A stretch of DNA of 64,000 nt from Eremochloa ophiuroides. Taxonomy: Eukaryota; Streptophyta; Magnoliopsida; Poales; Poaceae. Numbering within the stretch: position 1 is the stretch's first letter; the number at the start of each line of letters is the position of its first letter. The position numbers and the translations under genes are program-made. The stretch is from contig JAHLJS010000007.1 of assembly GCA_038502445.1 (NCBI GenBank), forward strand, positions 80,893,868-80,957,867. The letters run 5' to 3'. Shown piece by piece: positions 13,063 to 23,723 of this stretch. The notes beneath the pieces were generated by a model. The model was not told the origin of the DNA. It did no database searches and worked only from the letters and a program-made list of their open reading frames with translations.

Positions 13063-13648
13063 ATGGCCCGTTGCAAGCTCACAGCACGCAAGATGACCGG
13101 ACCACGTGGCGTTCCACGCCACCAGTTGGCGCCACGCGCTGGCGAGGGCGGAGCTTCTGGGAGTCGCCCACCTCGTCGCAGCAGTGAGGAGCTTGAGGCT
13201 GAGGTTGGAAGGCTGCAGGATCTAGTCAGGCAGTGGGAGGAAGAATACAGAGTGGCACGTCTCAACCACTACCGGGACGTGAGGACCAATCGAGATCTGC
13301 GTCGAGAGATCGATCGCCTGACCAAGCAGAGGGATGAAGCTTGGGATCGTGAGGAGACGATCATGGACAGGATGCTCGAGGCGGAGCAGCGTGTTGGTCA
13401 GCTTGAGCTCTACAACAACGTCTTGCACGAGGAGGTGCATGAGCTCTGATGAGCTCCACCCTATTCCTGCACCGCAGGAGGAGGATCCTGAGTTGGGAGT
13501 TGTCCTCGGTCAGGAGGATGAGGACGTGGAGGATGTTGACGTGGAGGTCGAGCCGGTCGAGGTCGTCGAGGCAGATGCCGAGGAGGACTTCGAGGAGATC
13601 GACGAGGACAGTGACGCTTCTGGCGCGTCTGGGATCGATGAGGACTAG
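13063..13648 (+). CDS. Upstream coiled-coil/acidic ORF of the gypsy element (frame-shifted)
   Basis: A 128-codon frame starts at 13063. After a basic leader it forms a coiled coil (SSEELEAEVGRLQDLVRQ, then LRREIDRLTKQRDEAWDREE) and stops at 13447-13449. The +1 frame carries straight on from about 13440 as a very acidic tail (EEDPELGV, VEDVDVEVEPVEVVEA, EEDFEEIDEDSD) to a stop at 13648. Together this resembles a coiled-coil plus acidic protein of about 190 residues. Extra ORFs upstream of gag are reported for some rice gypsy families (RIRE3/RIRE8 type). Their function is not established. Either a 1-base indel broke it or the two halves are made separately. Confidence 0.55.
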
Positions 13649-13826
13649 GCCGGTGTGGCCTAGAGTTGTCAGCTAGATGCTCTCTTTTGTCTGTAGTATA
13701 GGCGCTTGCCTAGAAAACCTTAGTTATGGGTTGTGGGTCTTGCCTGATGCAAGCCATGTTGTGTGAACCTTGTAATATTGCTGTGTGCTGCTATGTTTGC
13801 TTAACTAATATAAGACTCAAGTTGGG

Positions 13827-13841
13827 TTTGCTTATTAACAG
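13827..13841 (+). promoter_or_regulatory. Putative splice acceptor before gag-pol
   Basis: GCTTATTAACAG ends exactly at the gag-pol ATG, with a branch-point-like TTAACTAAT at about 13801-13809. This suggests the polyprotein may be made from a spliced RNA that skips the upstream ORF. Inferred. Confidence 0.45.
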
Positions 13842-16800
13842 ATGGGAGACAATTCTGATAATGCAACTGGTGTTCCCCAACCACCTCAGTTTCCACCCAC
13901 TCTGGCAGAGGCCATCGCTGCATTGACCAATGTTGCAGCGCTGCTAGCTCAGAATCAGCAAGATCGTGGTGGACGTCGTGGCCGCCGGGATAATGAGGAT
14001 ACCACCTATGTTGACTTCACTGACACCCGCCCACCGGTGTTCACTAAGGCTGATGAACCTTTGGAAGCTGATGATTGGCTCCGTACCATGGAGCAGAAGT
14101 TTAGTCTGATTCACTGCACCGAGATCCAGAAACCGCTGTTTGCAGCTCAGCAACTCCGTGGCCCTGCGACTACTTGGTATGCCAACCTGTTGGCTGCGCA
14201 GGATGCTGGACATCAACTTACCTGGCAACAGTTCCGTGACGCCTTTCGTGCTCATTACATCCCTGCGGGTGTGATGAAATTGAAGCTGGATCAGTTTCTG
14301 GCACTGAAGCAGAATGAGTCTACTGTCGCTCAGTATCTTGGGCAGTTCAACCACTTGGCACAGTATGCACCTGAGCATACCAACACTGATTCTAAGAGGA
14401 GAGCCTGCTTTGTCAGAGGTCTGAATTTCAAGATTCAACGCAGTCTGTCTAACAACCTCAAGTGCACTTTTCATGAGGCAGTGGATAGTGCAATAGCTTT
14501 TGAGGAAAGCGACCGTCAACTCCAAGAGGAGAAGAAGAAGAGCAAAAGGTCTAGCTCTTCTGGCAGTCAGAAACGCCAGAAAGTTATCTATCATCCTACC
14601 CACCATAACCGTCCGTCATATCCCCATCAGCAGGTAGTTGTGCGCACTGCCGCTACCTCTCATACCTCTAATCAGCAAAACACCACTCAGCCGAATGCCC
14701 CTGGCGTTCGTATCAACACTCCACAGACCAACTACAATCACCCATGCTACAACTGTGGAAAGATAGGACACTGGGCCCGTGATTGCCCTTTTCCGAAACA
14801 GAACAACCAGAATGTGCAGAAAAGTCCTGGTGTTCCGCAACAGCAAATTCAGCACCATGGTCACCAGCAGCATGCTCAGAAGGGCAAGATTGTCAAGAAG
14901 GCAGGTCGGGTTTATTACACTCAGATTGAAGATATTCCTGCTGGAGAACCCGTCATGATGGGTAAGTTTCCCGTTGCTAGTCATTCTGCCGTTCTGCTAT
15001 TTGATTCTGGTGCATCTCATTCGTTCATCAACCGTACATTTGTGGTTAAGCATGAAATACCTATTGGGGAAATAAAGGAAGATTTCCTTATACATTCGCC
15101 CGGGGGGCGTATAACTACTAAAGAGGTAGTTCAGGGAGTACCTATAGAGCTGGGAGGGCATAGATTCCCAACCACAATGATAGTACTTAAGGATCAGGAT
15201 ATAGATGTGATATTAGGTATGAATTGGATGTATCAGCACAAGGCCTTGATTGATGTGTTGAATAGAACCATAAGAGTGAACATACCTAATAGTCAAACTC
15301 AACTTCTTATCCAACTTCCATTGCCCGTAAGAAAGATTGAAAAGACCGTGCAAAGGTTGTGTGCCACCGCAGTTGAAGAAGTATTGAAGATTCCAGTGGT
15401 CTGCGAATTTCCAGACGTATTTCCTGATGAGTTGCCTGGTTTGCCGCCTGATCGAGATGTGGAATTTGCTATTGAGCTAAAACCTGGAACCGCACCTATA
15501 TCTCGTAGAGCCTACAGAATGCCTCCCAAGGAATTGGCAGAGCTTAAAGTGCAGCTACAAGATTTGCTAGATAAGGGTTTCATCAGACCCAGCTCATCTC
15601 CTTGGGGTTGTCCTGCCATCTTTGTCAAGAAGAAAGACAAATCCCTCCGACTCTGTATTGATTACCGTCCACTCAACGAGGTCACCATCAAAAACAAATA
15701 TCCTTTACCCCGTATTGACCTACTCTTTGACCAGCTGGCTGGAGCTAAGGTGTTTTCCAAGATTGACCTTAGGTCTGGCTACCACCAAATAAAGATCCGT
15801 CCCGAAGACATCCCAAAAACAGCTTTCACCACTAGATATGGCCTATATGAATACCTCGTCATGTCTTTTGGCCTAACCAATGCCCCCGCCTATTTCATGT
15901 ACCTCATGAATTCCGTCTTCATGCCTGAGCTCGACAAATTTGTTGTCGTATTCATTGATGACATCCTGATCTATTCTAAAACACCCGAAGAACATGCCAA
16001 CCACCTCCGTATCGTCTTGAACCGTTTAAGAGAACATCAACTCTATGCCAAATTCAGCAAATGTGAGTTCTGGTTGGACCGAGTTCCATTTCTTGGGCAT
16101 ATCCTGACAGCGGAAGGTGTGTCAGTAGATCCAAGTAAGGTGGAAGAAATCTTGAACTGGAAACCACCAACCACTGTGCACCAGGTTCGCAGCTTCATGG
16201 GAATGGCGGGATATTACCGCCGATTCATTCCGGATTTCTCAAGAATAGCTAAGCCTATAACCAACCTATTGAAGACTCAGGTCAAGTTTGTCTGGTCGCC
16301 AGAATGCGAAACAGCGTTTCAAACCTTGAAGAGATGTTTGACCACTGCACCAGTCCTTGCTCAGCCAGATATTGAAAAGCCGTTTGACGTGTACTGCGAT
16401 GCGTCGGGTACTGGCCTTGGTTGTGTTTTGATGCAAGAGGGCCGAGTCATTGCTTATGCTTCACGACAACTCCGGCCTCATGAAGAGAATTATCCCACTC
16501 ATGATCTTGAATTGGCAGCTGTGGTTCATGCATTGAAGATTTGGCGTCACTACCTGTTAGGCAGCACATGCAATGTCTACACTGATCATAAAAGCCTGAA
16601 ATACATCTTTACACAAGAAGAATTAAATATGAGGCAACGAAGATGGCTTGAGTTGATAAAAGATTATGATATTGAAGTGCACTACCATCCTGGTAAAGCT
16701 AATGTGGTTGCCGACGCACTCAGTCGGAAGGCTCATTGTAATTGCTTGACTGTGAAGCCATATGATCTGTCGTTGTGTTACGGGTTAGAAAAATTGGGCA

Positions 16801-18284
16801 TAGAAATAGTCCCTCAAGGCAGTTGGAACAATATCAGCATCAAACCCTCCATCCGTGATGAAATCGTGGCTGCTCAGAAACATAGTAAAGGTATCAGGCA
16901 CATCAAAGAGAAAATCCAAGCAGGGAAAGCAGATTGTTTCAGAATTGATGATGAAGGGATTGTATGGTTCAAGAATCGGCTTGTAGTTCCAAAAATTCCA
17001 GAGTTACGTGGCAAGATTCTTGACGAAGCTCATTTGACAAGATACTCCATTCATCCGGGAAGCAACAAAATGTACCAGGATTTGAAGCAGAAGTTTTGGT
17101 GGACTAAGATGAAGATCGAGATTGCTCAGTATGTAGCAAAATGCGACACTTGTCAGAAAGTAAAAGCTGTACACATGAAGCCTGGTGGAGAGCTGCAACC
17201 ATTACCTATTCCTGCATGGAAATGGGAAGACATCAGCATGGATTTCATTATGGGTCTCCCAACAACCTCTAGGGGTTTCAATTCCATCTGGGTTGTTGTG
17301 GACCGCCTCACTAAACAAGCTCATTTCCTACCTGTCAAGAAAATGTACAGGGCTCCGCACTACGCCAAGCTATACATAGAAAATCTGATGAAGCTACATG
17401 GAGTGCCCAAGACCATTGTCTCTGACCGAGGCACTCAGTTCATATCCCAATTTTGGAGATCCTTCCATAAATCATTGGGTACAAAACTCCTGCATAGCAC
17501 AGCCTACCATCCTCAGACTGACGGACAGACAGAGAGGATAAATCAGATACTTGAAGACATGTTAAGAGCCTGTGCACTCAATTACCCTGAGAAATGGGAC
17601 GAGTGTTTGGCATTGGCCGAATTCTCGTACAACAACAGTTACCAAGAAAGTATAAAAATGGCTCCGTTTGAGGCAGTATATGGCCGCAGGTGTCGTACTC
17701 CATTGAATTGGTCCGAGCCTGGAGAAAGATGGTTCTATGGAGTTGACTTGGTCAATGAAGCCGAAGAGAAGGTTCGACTGATACAGGAAAATTTGAAAGT
17801 GGCACAGTCACGACAGAAAAGTTATGCCGATCAGCGGCGCAGACCTTTGACATTTCAGGTTGGAGACTATGTATACTTGAAAGTTTCGCCCATGAAAGGA
17901 GTTAACCGTTTTGGAGTCAAAGGCAAGTTAGCCCCGCGTTATATTGGACCGTTCTTAATCATAGGACGCGTGGGAAAGGTAGCTTACAAGCTTGAATTGC
18001 CAGAACATCTCTCGGAAGTACACAATGTGTTTCATGTTTCTCAGCTGAAGAGGTGTCTCCGAGTACCTGGACAAGTCATCGATGTAGAAGGAGTAGCACT
18101 TGAACCTGAATTGACATACTCGGAGCAGCCAGTACGAGTTTTGGATATAAAGGACCGTGTTACCCGAAGGACCACAACCAGATGGTACAAGATCCAATGG
18201 AGTGATCATTCTGAAGATGAAGCTACCTGGGAATCTGAAGATTTCTTGGCAGAAAACTTTCCTGAGTTCTTTGCTACCTTGTAA
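13842..18284 (+). CDS. Gypsy gag-pol polyprotein with C-terminal chromodomain
   Basis: A single open frame of 1480 codons without a lesion. Domains in order: gag core (about residues 65-200, ADDWLRTMEQKF.. WQQFRDAFRAHY); CCHC knuckle CYNCGKIGHWARDC (302-315); aspartic protease with DSGASHSF (D388); RT with FIDD (704-707); RNase H starting at YCDASGTGLG (D853); integrase HHCC finger (HPGSNKMY.. CDTCQK) and catalytic D1134, D1195 and E1231, spaced D-60-D-35-E; a GPY/F-like module (APRYIGPFLI); and a chromodomain (about 1430-1476, ending WYKIQWSDHSEDEATWESED). The chromodomain places it among chromoviruses, where it is thought to steer integration to marked chromatin. A Tekay/Del affiliation is inferred from overall form and LTR size. 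Confidence 0.95.
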   Translation: MGDNSDNATGVPQPPQFPPTLAEAIAALTNVAALLAQNQQDRGGRRGRRDNEDTTYVDFTDTRPPVFTKADEPLEADDWLRTMEQKFSLIHCTEIQKPLFAAQQLRGPATTWYANLLAAQDAGHQLTWQQFRDAFRAHYIPAGVMKLKLDQFLALKQNESTVAQYLGQFNHLAQYAPEHTNTDSKRRACFVRGLNFKIQRSLSNNLKCTFHEAVDSAIAFEESDRQLQEEKKKSKRSSSSGSQKRQKVIYHPTHHNRPSYPHQQVVVRTAATSHTSNQQNTTQPNAPGVRINTPQTNYNHPCYNCGKIGHWARDCPFPKQNNQNVQKSPGVPQQQIQHHGHQQHAQKGKIVKKAGRVYYTQIEDIPAGEPVMMGKFPVASHSAVLLFDSGASHSFINRTFVVKHEIPIGEIKEDFLIHSPGGRITTKEVVQGVPIELGGHRFPTTMIVLKDQDIDVILGMNWMYQHKALIDVLNRTIRVNIPNSQTQLLIQLPLPVRKIEKTVQRLCATAVEEVLKIPVVCEFPDVFPDELPGLPPDRDVEFAIELKPGTAPISRRAYRMPPKELAELKVQLQDLLDKGFIRPSSSPWGCPAIFVKKKDKSLRLCIDYRPLNEVTIKNKYPLPRIDLLFDQLAGAKVFSKIDLRSGYHQIKIRPEDIPKTAFTTRYGLYEYLVMSFGLTNAPAYFMYLMNSVFMPELDKFVVVFIDDILIYSKTPEEHANHLRIVLNRLREHQLYAKFSKCEFWLDRVPFLGHILTAEGVSVDPSKVEEILNWKPPTTVHQVRSFMGMAGYYRRFIPDFSRIAKPITNLLKTQVKFVWSPECETAFQTLKRCLTTAPVLAQPDIEKPFDVYCDASGTGLGCVLMQEGRVIAYASRQLRPHEENYPTHDLELAAVVHALKIWRHYLLGSTCNVYTDHKSLKYIFTQEELNMRQRRWLELIKDYDIEVHYHPGKANVVADALSRKAHCNCLTVKPYDLSLCYGLEKLGIEIVPQGSWNNISIKPSIRDEIVAAQKHSKGIRHIKEKIQAGKADCFRIDDEGIVWFKNRLVVPKIPELRGKILDEAHLTRYSIHPGSNKMYQDLKQKFWWTKMKIEIAQYVAKCDTCQKVKAVHMKPGGELQPLPIPAWKWEDISMDFIMGLPTTSRGFNSIWVVVDRLTKQAHFLPVKKMYRAPHYAKLYIENLMKLHGVPKTIVSDRGTQFISQFWRSFHKSLGTKLLHSTAYHPQTDGQTERINQILEDMLRACALNYPEKWDECLALAEFSYNNSYQESIKMAPFEAVYGRRCRTPLNWSEPGERWFYGVDLVNEAEEKVRLIQENLKVAQSRQKSYADQRRRPLTFQVGDYVYLKVSPMKGVNRFGVKGKLAPRYIGPFLIIGRVGKVAYKLELPEHLSEVHNVFHVSQLKRCLRVPGQVIDVEGVALEPELTYSEQPVRVLDIKDRVTRRTTTRWYKIQWSDHSEDEATWESEDFLAENFPEFFATL

Positions 18285-18416
18285 AGTGTAAACCTGTCTT
18301 TTAATGCGTATGTTTTCCCTTGTCTCTTGTTTAAGCTTGAACTTGTGTTGTCATTCTTTTCCATTACTTTGTTTCAGCCTTGGTTATGTACCTAATCTCG
18401 GGACGAGATTTCTTTT

Positions 18417-18427
18417 AGGGGGGAAGA
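18417..18427 (+). promoter_or_regulatory. Polypurine tract of gypsy element
   Basis: AGGGGGGAAGA ends one base before the 3' LTR and would prime plus-strand DNA synthesis. Confidence 0.85.
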
Positions 18428-18428
18428 C

Positions 18429-21400
18429 TGTAATACCCCGGGTATTACGGATTTAATTAATCTGCCATGTCATCATATTTAAATTAATCATTTGCATATG
18501 ATTGTGATTAGGCCCCTAGAGTGATTTGAATTTAATTAGTATTTGTTTGTAAAATTAAAATTCCCAAATAAAGGTTTAAAAATTTACTTTTATTAGGACC
18601 AAAACCTAATTCAAAATCTAAAAGGAATTTTGAGATAGTCCCTTAATAAAAGTTTTAGATATTTTAAAATGGAGCAACTTTTATTTTTGGAGATTTCAAA
18701 GTTCTGTGGTGGAAATTCAAATTTATTTCAAAACAATGATTTAAAACTTAGTTTTGGATTGGCATTTCAAAATTATTTGGAATCTGGCAAAACTTCCTAA
18801 ATAGAAGTTGTAAAGCTCATTGAGTAGAACAACTTTTATTTTGGCAATTTTTCAAGTTGTTGTGTAAAATAAAAAGTAATTTTGAAAATGCAGTTTGAAA
18901 TTCAAAAACCAAGTTTACCCCTTTTGCTGTAGTTTCAAAAATATTGCTAATTTGAACTTGGTTCCAAAAGCAAAGTTGTTCAGAATTTCAAACCCTACAA
19001 CTTTTATTTTTGCAGTTTTTCATGTTGGTATTCAAAAACGATCGCAATTGTGCAAAAACCGACAGCCCTAGGGTCTAGGTGCTACAGTGAAATGCCCCCT
19101 CTTCCTGTTCGCGAACAGCGCCGACCCGCCGCCGTGCCGGGCGCGCGCGCGCGGCCGTCCGTGCCGGCCGGGATCGTGTCTCCGACACCGTTCCTCGCGC
19201 GGGCGAACGTGCGCCACGCCGTGATGCTCCTGTCCCCTCTCCTATGCCCCTTAAAGACGACGACCGCCTCCCCCTCGTTTCTTTCTCTCCGCTCGGCCGC
19301 CATTGCTCTCTCGGTCCCCGGCTAAATTCGCCGCGCTCCGTCCATCACCACCCTCTCCATCTTGCAGCCAGCTAGCTAGCTTCCTTGCGCATCTCCTGCA
19401 ACCGTCGGCGGGAGCTGTAGAGCTTCGTAACCACCGGAACACCGGTGTCTCCTTCGCGGGCGGGCAGAGCGCCGCCGCGAGCTCCGCCGTCGTCTCGAGC
19501 TAGTCTGGGTAAGCTCTGGGCCTCGGATTGTTGCGTACCGTGATCTCCGTGACCCCTTGAACCTTACGCGTGCGTCGGCGTACTCTCTGGTTCCCTAGGT
19601 TCGCCGGAACGCGTGTTCGCCGTTGTGCCGAGCCGCCGGGATCCGCCGCCGTCGCCAAGTCGCCTTCTCCGAACCACCTCCGTCTCCACCGACCCCTCGG
19701 CCAGCTTCGTGGTGAGCCCCAGATGCTCGCGCACCTTTTTCCCCTCTCTTTACCGGCTTGTGCTCGCCGGCGACGTGCTCGCCGCCGCCACCGAGCCGCC
19801 GCGTACGTGTCTCCAGGTGCTGCGCGCCTCGGATCTCGTCGTATCTTAGCTTGGTAGACTCGCCTTGGAGTGTAGAGTCCGTCAGTGCCCTCGGCTTCGT
19901 CCCTCGGCTCACCGTCGGCGAGCTAGGGGCGGCGAACCGCCGGCGCCCTCGCCTCTGTCAGAACAGAGGAGAGGCCAGGGGCCTCGGGTTAGAAGGAGAA
20001 TAAAGGCAGGGGGTTAAGTGCAAATCCTGTGACTCATTTGAATAGTACTCGTTGGACTGCGGGTAGATTTGCGAGTTTCTCGGGGTCTCTTTTGAAAAGT
20101 TGTTGGCGCCGTGCGGGGCGGGCCGAGTGGGCCGGTTTGTGCTGGGCTTGGGCCGTAGTGGGCTGCTTTGGTTTTTCTATTTTCCCAGTGAATTACTAAA
20201 TGCTTTTCTTTTATATATTCATATGAATAGTGCTGCAGTTTGTTATTTTCGTGTAGATTAATTTACTGCGCCAAAAATGATGAAATTAATTGTGTATGCT
20301 CTCTGAAGTATGTAGTATTTGTTAAAAATATAATATAGGGTGTTCCAGTGCCTTTAATCTGCTGTATAAATCAGTGAAGTAATTAATAAATGCAAGTTTG
20401 TGTAATTTTAATTAATTATCTGTAAATCCAAAAATCATGAAATTTATTGTGGCTCTGTTTGGTGATAAAACCTAGCTGTTGGTAAAGTTTGGTTGAAATT
20501 GAAGTTAGTTTGGTCAATTAATAAATATATGTGAAATTAGGGATTAATAAAGTAAATAGAAAAATGAATTTAGGTTTGTTGTGTGAATTTTTGGGTTGAA
20601 TGAAGACCAAGGATCTTTCGCTGTGTGATCCTTGGCAATTTGAGAACTTAGTGCTTGGTAGTAGTCATAAAGCTGTGTAGCGGCTTTCTGTGACCGTTAA
20701 AAAGGTCAATAAAACAAAAGTAGGAAACATTACTTTTACCTTCCGTAGATTGTTTACAACTTTACCGTGAAGGAAAGTTGTACTCAAGGTATTAATGGTT
20801 TACTTCCAAGCATTTCATTTGTTGCCCTCATGCCACGCTAAGCATACATCATTGCATACGTGTAGTGCCCGTTCCCGAGGTGGTCCAGGTCGAGACTACT
20901 ACTGAGGAGGCCACTCCAGAAGTCATCCAAGGATTCGACATCTGCGGGACTGATCCCGATCCGACGCTGTACACGATCCAAGGCAAGCCCCGGTGCATTC
21001 AGCCCCTCTATTACAAAATATTTATAATTCGAGTTAATCTACTGCATTAGGTTGATAGGAGTTGATTGTCACCTATCCAGATGCATTGTCTCAAATAAAT
21101 ACCCTAAAATCTGATTTAAATAAAATGGTTTGAGAAATGCTTAGGCATGCTTAATGAACTTAGCTTTGCGTAAAAGAAAAACTATTTTCTGTGCCATGAT
21201 TATACTTATACTTTGATTGGAAGAACTGGTTATCCGCTGGTCGATGTGTATTTGGGTTGGAATCCCAATGCATGGTCGCTTTCGGAGTAATTTGGAACTG
21301 GTCGATGTCTTTGGAAACGTGTTTCGTTGGGTGGCCAGCTCATGGGGCGGCGTTCCCTATGTCTCACTCACCCGACAGGCACGATAATAAAAACTGTCGG

Positions 21401-22496
21401 GTAGTCTTGTACTTGGGTTAGAGTCCCAATGCAGGATTGGCGGCAGGAAGGAAGTAGGGACCGTTCGTTGTAGGCCTGCTGTGATCATGATGGACAGCCT
21501 AGCCACATACCAATGCGGAAAGCCTAGAGTCCGGTGACGCTATTGCTGGAACCGACAACCACGCACTGGGAGTGGAGAGATGGCGAGAGTAGCTTGTACC
21601 CACGTGGCCGGTGTGCCTGGATAAGAGTGGAGTACTGTGCTCTCGGGTGGCGCAGGACCGGTTCCGGGACAGCAAAGCCGTGACGACGGGTTGGTGTATG
21701 TATGCCGGCGTGCTGCATATGCAGTGTGGTTAGAATCCCCAGCTGGGTACTTTCTGGATTCGAATCGACGTGCTCCTCGGTTATGGAGACTTGATCCTCA
21801 CACTCTACACCGAAAAGTGGTTCTCAACTAAGTTATCTGAATGAATAAAGTAATTGAAAGAATGATGATACATGAGTCTGAATATTGGAGCTATAAATAT
21901 GATTATAATAATGACAAAATAAAATATGGAACAGGATAGATTGCTTTTCTGCAAACTCCTCATCCTCTGCTAGCCTTACCCATAGCCTTGCATTCCTGAG
22001 TCTCATTTTACACCCTTAGTCGGGTAAGTCTTGCGGAGTACCCCAAGTACTCAGGGTTTGTTAACCCCGTTGCAGGAGGACCACAGTCGGAGATCTGTCT
22101 TGCTCCATGTTGCGTGACCGTGGTCGAAGAAGAAAGCAGCGATGAGTGAAGTAGAACCCGTGGGCAGGGTTCGAGTTATCTTATCTAGTATTGTGTAACT
22201 ATTCCACTGCTACTGTTATGTCCTCTGGCCTGTAATAACTATATTTGAATCCTATTTGAACAACTGGTTTGTAATCTAAATGTTATGTAATCTTCCGCAC
22301 TGTACTCTGATGTATTTTATTATGAAATGTTGTAATCCTGTGATGATTCTGCAATGGTGATCCTGTCGGAGAAAAGGGCGCTAATGTAGCCCGACAGACC
22401 TGTCTAGATCATTTGGGACACGGGCCCGGCTGTCAGAAGTCGTTAGTGACAATGACAGGTGCCGGTGGGCCAGGTGATTTAGCCGGTTCTGTTACA
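18429..22496 (+). repeat. Gypsy 3' LTR
   Basis: Nearly identical to 8613-12680. It follows the polypurine tract AGGGGGGAAGA (18417-18427) and ends at the GTTGG duplication. It would supply the polyadenylation signal of the element RNA. Confidence 0.95.
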
Positions 22497-22501
22497 GTTG
22501 G

Positions 22502-23660
22502 TGGAGGCCATGAAGCACAAGCCATTGAGCTTGTCTTCCACCTTCTTGGTGTCTTCATTGTCGCTTGAGGAAGCACCATGGTCGTCGTCAGAGTCGTCGA
22601 CGTCGCTCAACGAGGCGAGGAAAGCCCGTTGCTTCGCCTTGTACTTCTTGTGGAGCTTCTTCTTGTACTCCTCCTTGTCGAAGCCTTTAGCCTTGTGCTT
22701 GTCGGAGGTGTACTCCTTCTTGTCCCGCTTCTTGTAGTGCTCGGACTTGGATGAAGACTTGCCCCACTTGGGACAGTTGGCGATGAAGTGGTCCAAGTCC
22801 CCGCACTCAAAGCATCCTTCCTTGCGACCTCCTCGGCGGCGATTCAACCGGTTGTTGTGAAACCGGGAGAATCGGTTGATGACGAGAGCAAGCTCATCGT
22901 CACCGAGCACGTCCAGCTGCTCCTCGGTCACTGTCACAAGAGAAGACAAAGCAAACGAAGGGGGTGAAGGAAAACAAGAAGATGAAGACCCGTTACCTCC
23001 ATTACCTGAGATGAGCGCCATGGAGGGCGAGGTAGAAGTGCCCCGAATCCGAGCATGAGTGGCTTGATCTACCTCAGCAGCCTTGAGCTTACTGAAGAGC
23101 TCATCCACGGTGAGAGTGCTATAAGATGGAGACTCTGTGATAGCGGTCACTCTCATGCCCCAAATCCTAGGGTCTAAAGCGTGAAGAAGCTTAAGCGCCC
23201 TCTCATGGTCATCATAAGGCAACTCCGCCTTATTTGCTCTCATCTTGTTAATCACGGTTTGAAAACGTGAAAACAAGGAATCAATGGACTCTCCGTCAAG
23301 CTGGTTAAAGTTCTCGTACTATCTCCTATAGGTCTCAAAGAGGCGATCCTTCACTTGGGCAGTGCCCTCGTGATAAGCCTGGAGCCTCTGCCAAATCTCT
23401 CGAGCTGTCGTACAATCGGAAACACGCTCAAACTCACCTTCGGACAAGCTAGAGAAAAGGATACTCTTAGCCCGAGAGTTAGCTTGGTGTAGGTCCCTTT
23501 GCTCTTGAGTAGCTCAGACGGCCTACACACAGTAACCCTCGTTCTCAACGATCTCCTAAATGGTGTAGTCGACGCCCTGAAGATACGCGGACATGCGGAT
23601 CTTCCAATAGGCATAGTTCGACCCATTGAAGAGAGGTGGTTTATTGGAACCACGATCCAT
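22502..23660 (-). pseudogene. Copia gag, N-terminal part
   Basis: The start ATG at 23660 is chosen because MDRGSNKPP is the usual beginning of this family and lies shortly after the primer-binding site. The first roughly 125 codons contain stops and a frame change; from 23276 the frame is open to the insertion point. Visible features are the retrotransposon gag core (FSRFQTVINKMR.. ALDPRIW), a CCHC zinc knuckle CFECGDLDHFIANC at about 22770-22810, and a Lys-rich then Asp/Ser-rich tail. The frame ends at 22501, where the gypsy begins, and continues at 8607 in the same phase. The protein would form the particle and package element RNA. Confidence 0.85.
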
Positions 23661-23703
23661 GTCGCCTTTGCGGATCACGGACCGATTAAGGTGGAGTGAT
23701 CCT

Positions 23704-23721
23704 TAACCGGCTCCGATACCA
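23704..23721 (-). promoter_or_regulatory. Primer-binding site of copia element
   Basis: On the - strand the LTR is followed by TTGGTATCGGAGCCGG, which closely resembles the complement of the 3' end of plant initiator tRNA-Met (TGGTATCAGAGC is the usual form). It would prime minus-strand DNA synthesis. Confidence 0.85.
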
Positions 23722-23723
23722 AT

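Larger units (their letters stand above)
8613..22496 (+). mobile_element. Ty3/gypsy LTR retrotransposon, Tekay/Del-like chromovirus, intact
   Basis: The element is 13,884 bp, flanked by the 5-bp duplication GTTGG (8608-8612 and 22497-22501). It is inserted in the gag of the copia element and lies in the opposite orientation. Both LTRs begin TGTAATACC, end TGTTACA and are 4068 bp long. I saw only five differences (near 8672, 9076, 11857, 12262 and 12367 of the first copy). At the commonly used grass rate of 1.3e-8 per site per year this corresponds to tens of thousands of years. Primer-binding site, two coding units, polypurine tract and chromodomain are all present and the polyprotein is uninterrupted, so the element may still be able to move. 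Confidence 0.95.
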
